Origin: Bosea sp. NBC_00550 | GTDB taxonomy: Bacteria > Pseudomonadota > Alphaproteobacteria > Rhizobiales > Beijerinckiaceae | Reading direction: 5' to 3' | NCBI RefSeq assembly: GCF_026020075.1 | Contig: NZ_CP102772.1 | Coordinates: 1,116,001-1,180,000, forward strand | Length of the DNA stretch: 64,000 bases | In this document: positions 62,732 to 64,000 of the stretch, one piece after another | Layout: every line of letters begins with the position of its first letter | Position numbering within the stretch: the stretch's first letter is position 1 | Position numbers and translations under genes: made by a program | Notes under the pieces: generated by a model | What the model was told of the DNA's origin: nothing | The model's database searches: none | The model's input: the letters and a program-made list of their open reading frames with translations, nothing else

Positions 62732-62741
62732 ATGACGGAGT

Positions 62742-64000
62742 TTAACCGAGCGACATCGTCAGCGGCGGCTTCACTTCGGGCGGGAGCGGCGAGGTGTAGC
62801 CCTCCTTGCCGAGCCGGGCCTTGTGGTCGGCCTTGGCCGCTTCCATCAAAGCGGGATCGCTCAGCACGGCCGCACCGGTCGCAGCCATCGCCTTGGCGAC
62901 ATGGACCATCGCCTTGTGCGCGGCGGGAGCCTTGCCCTGCGCCACGACCTGCCAGGTGTGGAACGGCGTACCCATCGCGACGGTCGGTGCATGGGCCTGC
63001 ACGGTAGGCACCGCCCAGCTGACATCGCCGATATCGGTCGAGCCGATGGCCGGATTGCGCTTGGCATCGCGCGGGACGAGGAAGTCGGCCAGCGGCGCGC
63101 CCGTGTCCTGCATGCCGACGGTGCGCCAGATCGCAGCGATATCCTGCGGCGACAGCGTGCCGCGGATCTGCTCGGCATAGGCCTTGTCGGCATCGTCGAA
63201 ATGTGGAGCGCCAAGGTCTTCCATCACCTTGTGCATGGCTTCTTCGAGCGGCGTGTTGGCGACGAGATCGGAGACAGCGCTGACGATACGCATCTCCATC
63301 TTGGTTTCCGTCATCAGAGCCGCGCCTTCGGCAATCTTCTTCACGCGCTGCACGAGCTCCAACATGCCGCGCAGGTCGCGGGCGCGGATCGAATAGCGCA
63401 CCCGGGCATGGGCCTGGACGACGTTCGGCGCGATACCGCCGGTGTCGAGCAGCGCGTAGTGGACGCGGGCATCGGACGGCATGTGCTCGCGCATGTAGTT
63501 GACGCCGACATTCATCAGCTCGACGGCGTCGAGCGCCGAACGGCCGAGATGGGGCGCAGCCGCAGCATGCGAGGCGCGGCCGGTGAAGACGAAATCGGCG
63601 CGGGTGTTGGCGAGCGCCAGCGCCGGAGCGACCTCCCAGAAGCTCGACGGGTGCCAGGAGATCGCGACATCGGCGTCGTCGAAGGCGCCGGCACGGACCA
63701 TGAAGGCCTTGGCAGCACCGCCTTCTTCCGCCGGGCAGCCATAATAGCGCACGCGGCCGGGGATCTTGTTCTCGGCCAGCCAGTCCTTCATCGCAACGGC
63801 GGCGAGCAGCGCGGCCGAGCCGAGCAGGTTATGACCGCAGCCATGGCCGTGGCCGCCGGTCTCGATCTCCTTGTGCTCGGCAAGGCCGGCTTCCTGCGAG
63901 AGGCCGGGCAGGGCGTCGTATTCGCCGAGGAAGGCGATCACCGGGCCGCCTTCACCCGCCTCGCCGACGACGGCGGTCGGGATGTCCGCGACGTTCTCGG
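62742..64000 (-). CDS. M20D amidohydrolase (AbgB/HipO-like), partial
   Basis: At least 419 residues, with the frame still open at the right edge (ENVADIPTAVVGEAGEGGP). The M20D metal motifs are present: GHGHGCGHNLLGSA, PAEEGG, ISWHPSSF and PFHTWQ. AbgB is the p-aminobenzoyl-glutamate hydrolase subunit; related enzymes hydrolyse N-acyl amino acids or IAA conjugates. The abgT transporter at 28711 may serve the same substrate, but the two are 32 kb apart and any link is speculative. Confidence 0.87.
   Translation of the reverse strand, partial: ENVADIPTAVVGEAGEGGPVIAFLGEYDALPGLSQEAGLAEHKEIETGGHGHGCGHNLLGSAALLAAVAMKDWLAENKIPGRVRYYGCPAEEGGAAKAFMVRAGAFDDADVAISWHPSSFWEVAPALALANTRADFVFTGRASHAAAAPHLGRSALDAVELMNVGVNYMREHMPSDARVHYALLDTGGIAPNVVQAHARVRYSIRARDLRGMLELVQRVKKIAEGAALMTETKMEMRIVSAVSDLVANTPLEEAMHKVMEDLGAPHFDDADKAYAEQIRGTLSPQDIAAIWRTVGMQDTGAPLADFLVPRDAKRNPAIGSTDIGDVSWAVPTVQAHAPTVAMGTPFHTWQVVAQGKAPAAHKAMVHVAKAMAATGAAVLSDPALMEAAKADHKARLGKEGYTSPLPPEVKPPLTMSLG

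Larger units (their letters stand above)
62346..62741. other. 396-bp intergenic region with sRNA and palindromic repeats
   Basis: Besides the sRNA (62361-62446) and its promoter (62452-62481), it contains paired hairpins at 62665-62731. The part 62482-62660 includes an A+T-rich patch (62510-62540) with no gene that I can support. Confidence 0.55.

Overview
The window is high-G+C DNA (about two thirds G+C by eye), densely coded, with many 4-nt ATGA/GTGA overlaps and long antisense shadow frames. The gene content (proVWX-type and CUT1 importers, paired Lrp regulators, a PucR-type regulator, ExbBD-TonB, an Mrp/Mnh antiporter) and an mmgR/alpha-r8-like small RNA point to an alphaproteobacterium of the Hyphomicrobiales, perhaps a Bosea-like soil or plant-associated organism. 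That placement is inference; there is no rRNA or tRNA in the window.

Layout. 1-6246 (minus): sugar-acid type operon: DapA-like aldolase, enolase-superfamily enzyme, and a CUT1 ABC importer (binding protein, two permeases, ATPase running off the left edge). 6462-10465: two tandem Lrp/AsnC regulators divergent from gabD and a class III aminotransferase. 10560-22997: a PF06684-type protein divergent from a PucR-type regulator, then a flavin reductase, an aldehyde dehydrogenase, a luciferase-like monooxygenase, an alpha/beta hydrolase, a NIPSNAP protein, a betaine-type ABC importer and gabT. This set matches the enzymes needed to open an N-methylpyridinium (trigonelline-like) ring and feed succinate semialdehyde to GabD. 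It is the best candidate for a coherent, little-described pathway here.

23144-30261 (minus): a small exported protein, a Tat-exported amidohydrolase, a glycine-zipper lipoprotein, and the operon abgT - M20 peptidase - SLC13 permease. 30644-34216: a lipoprotein hydrolase, an AraC regulator and an MFS transporter. A shared sequence (AGAATCCCAA.CTCTGG, at two sites with a TCCCAAA-type direct repeat 21 bp apart) occurs near 25450, 30388 and 34226, flanking the abgT operon and preceding the RND operon. 34448-45816: an RND pump with two adaptor genes, a catalytically degenerate M17 aminopeptidase homologue, a DUF1269-type protein, a large repeat/membrane protein, a frameshifted patatin phospholipase and an AI-2E-type permease. 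45806-47551 (minus): a membrane metallophosphoesterase.

47821-55130: an Mrp-type cation/H+ antiporter operon in the order E-F-G-(A tail fused to B)-C-D-D', ending with an SLC13 permease paralogous to the one at 25570-27399. 55150-59298: small envelope genes, LysR with a divergent quinone reductase, a methyltransferase, free-methionine sulfoxide reductase and a ModE-N-like regulator. 59627-62013: exbB-exbD-tonB. 62083-62741: a lipoprotein behind a 5-codon minicistron, the sRNA, and palindromic repeats. From 62742 on, an M20D amidohydrolase runs off the right edge.
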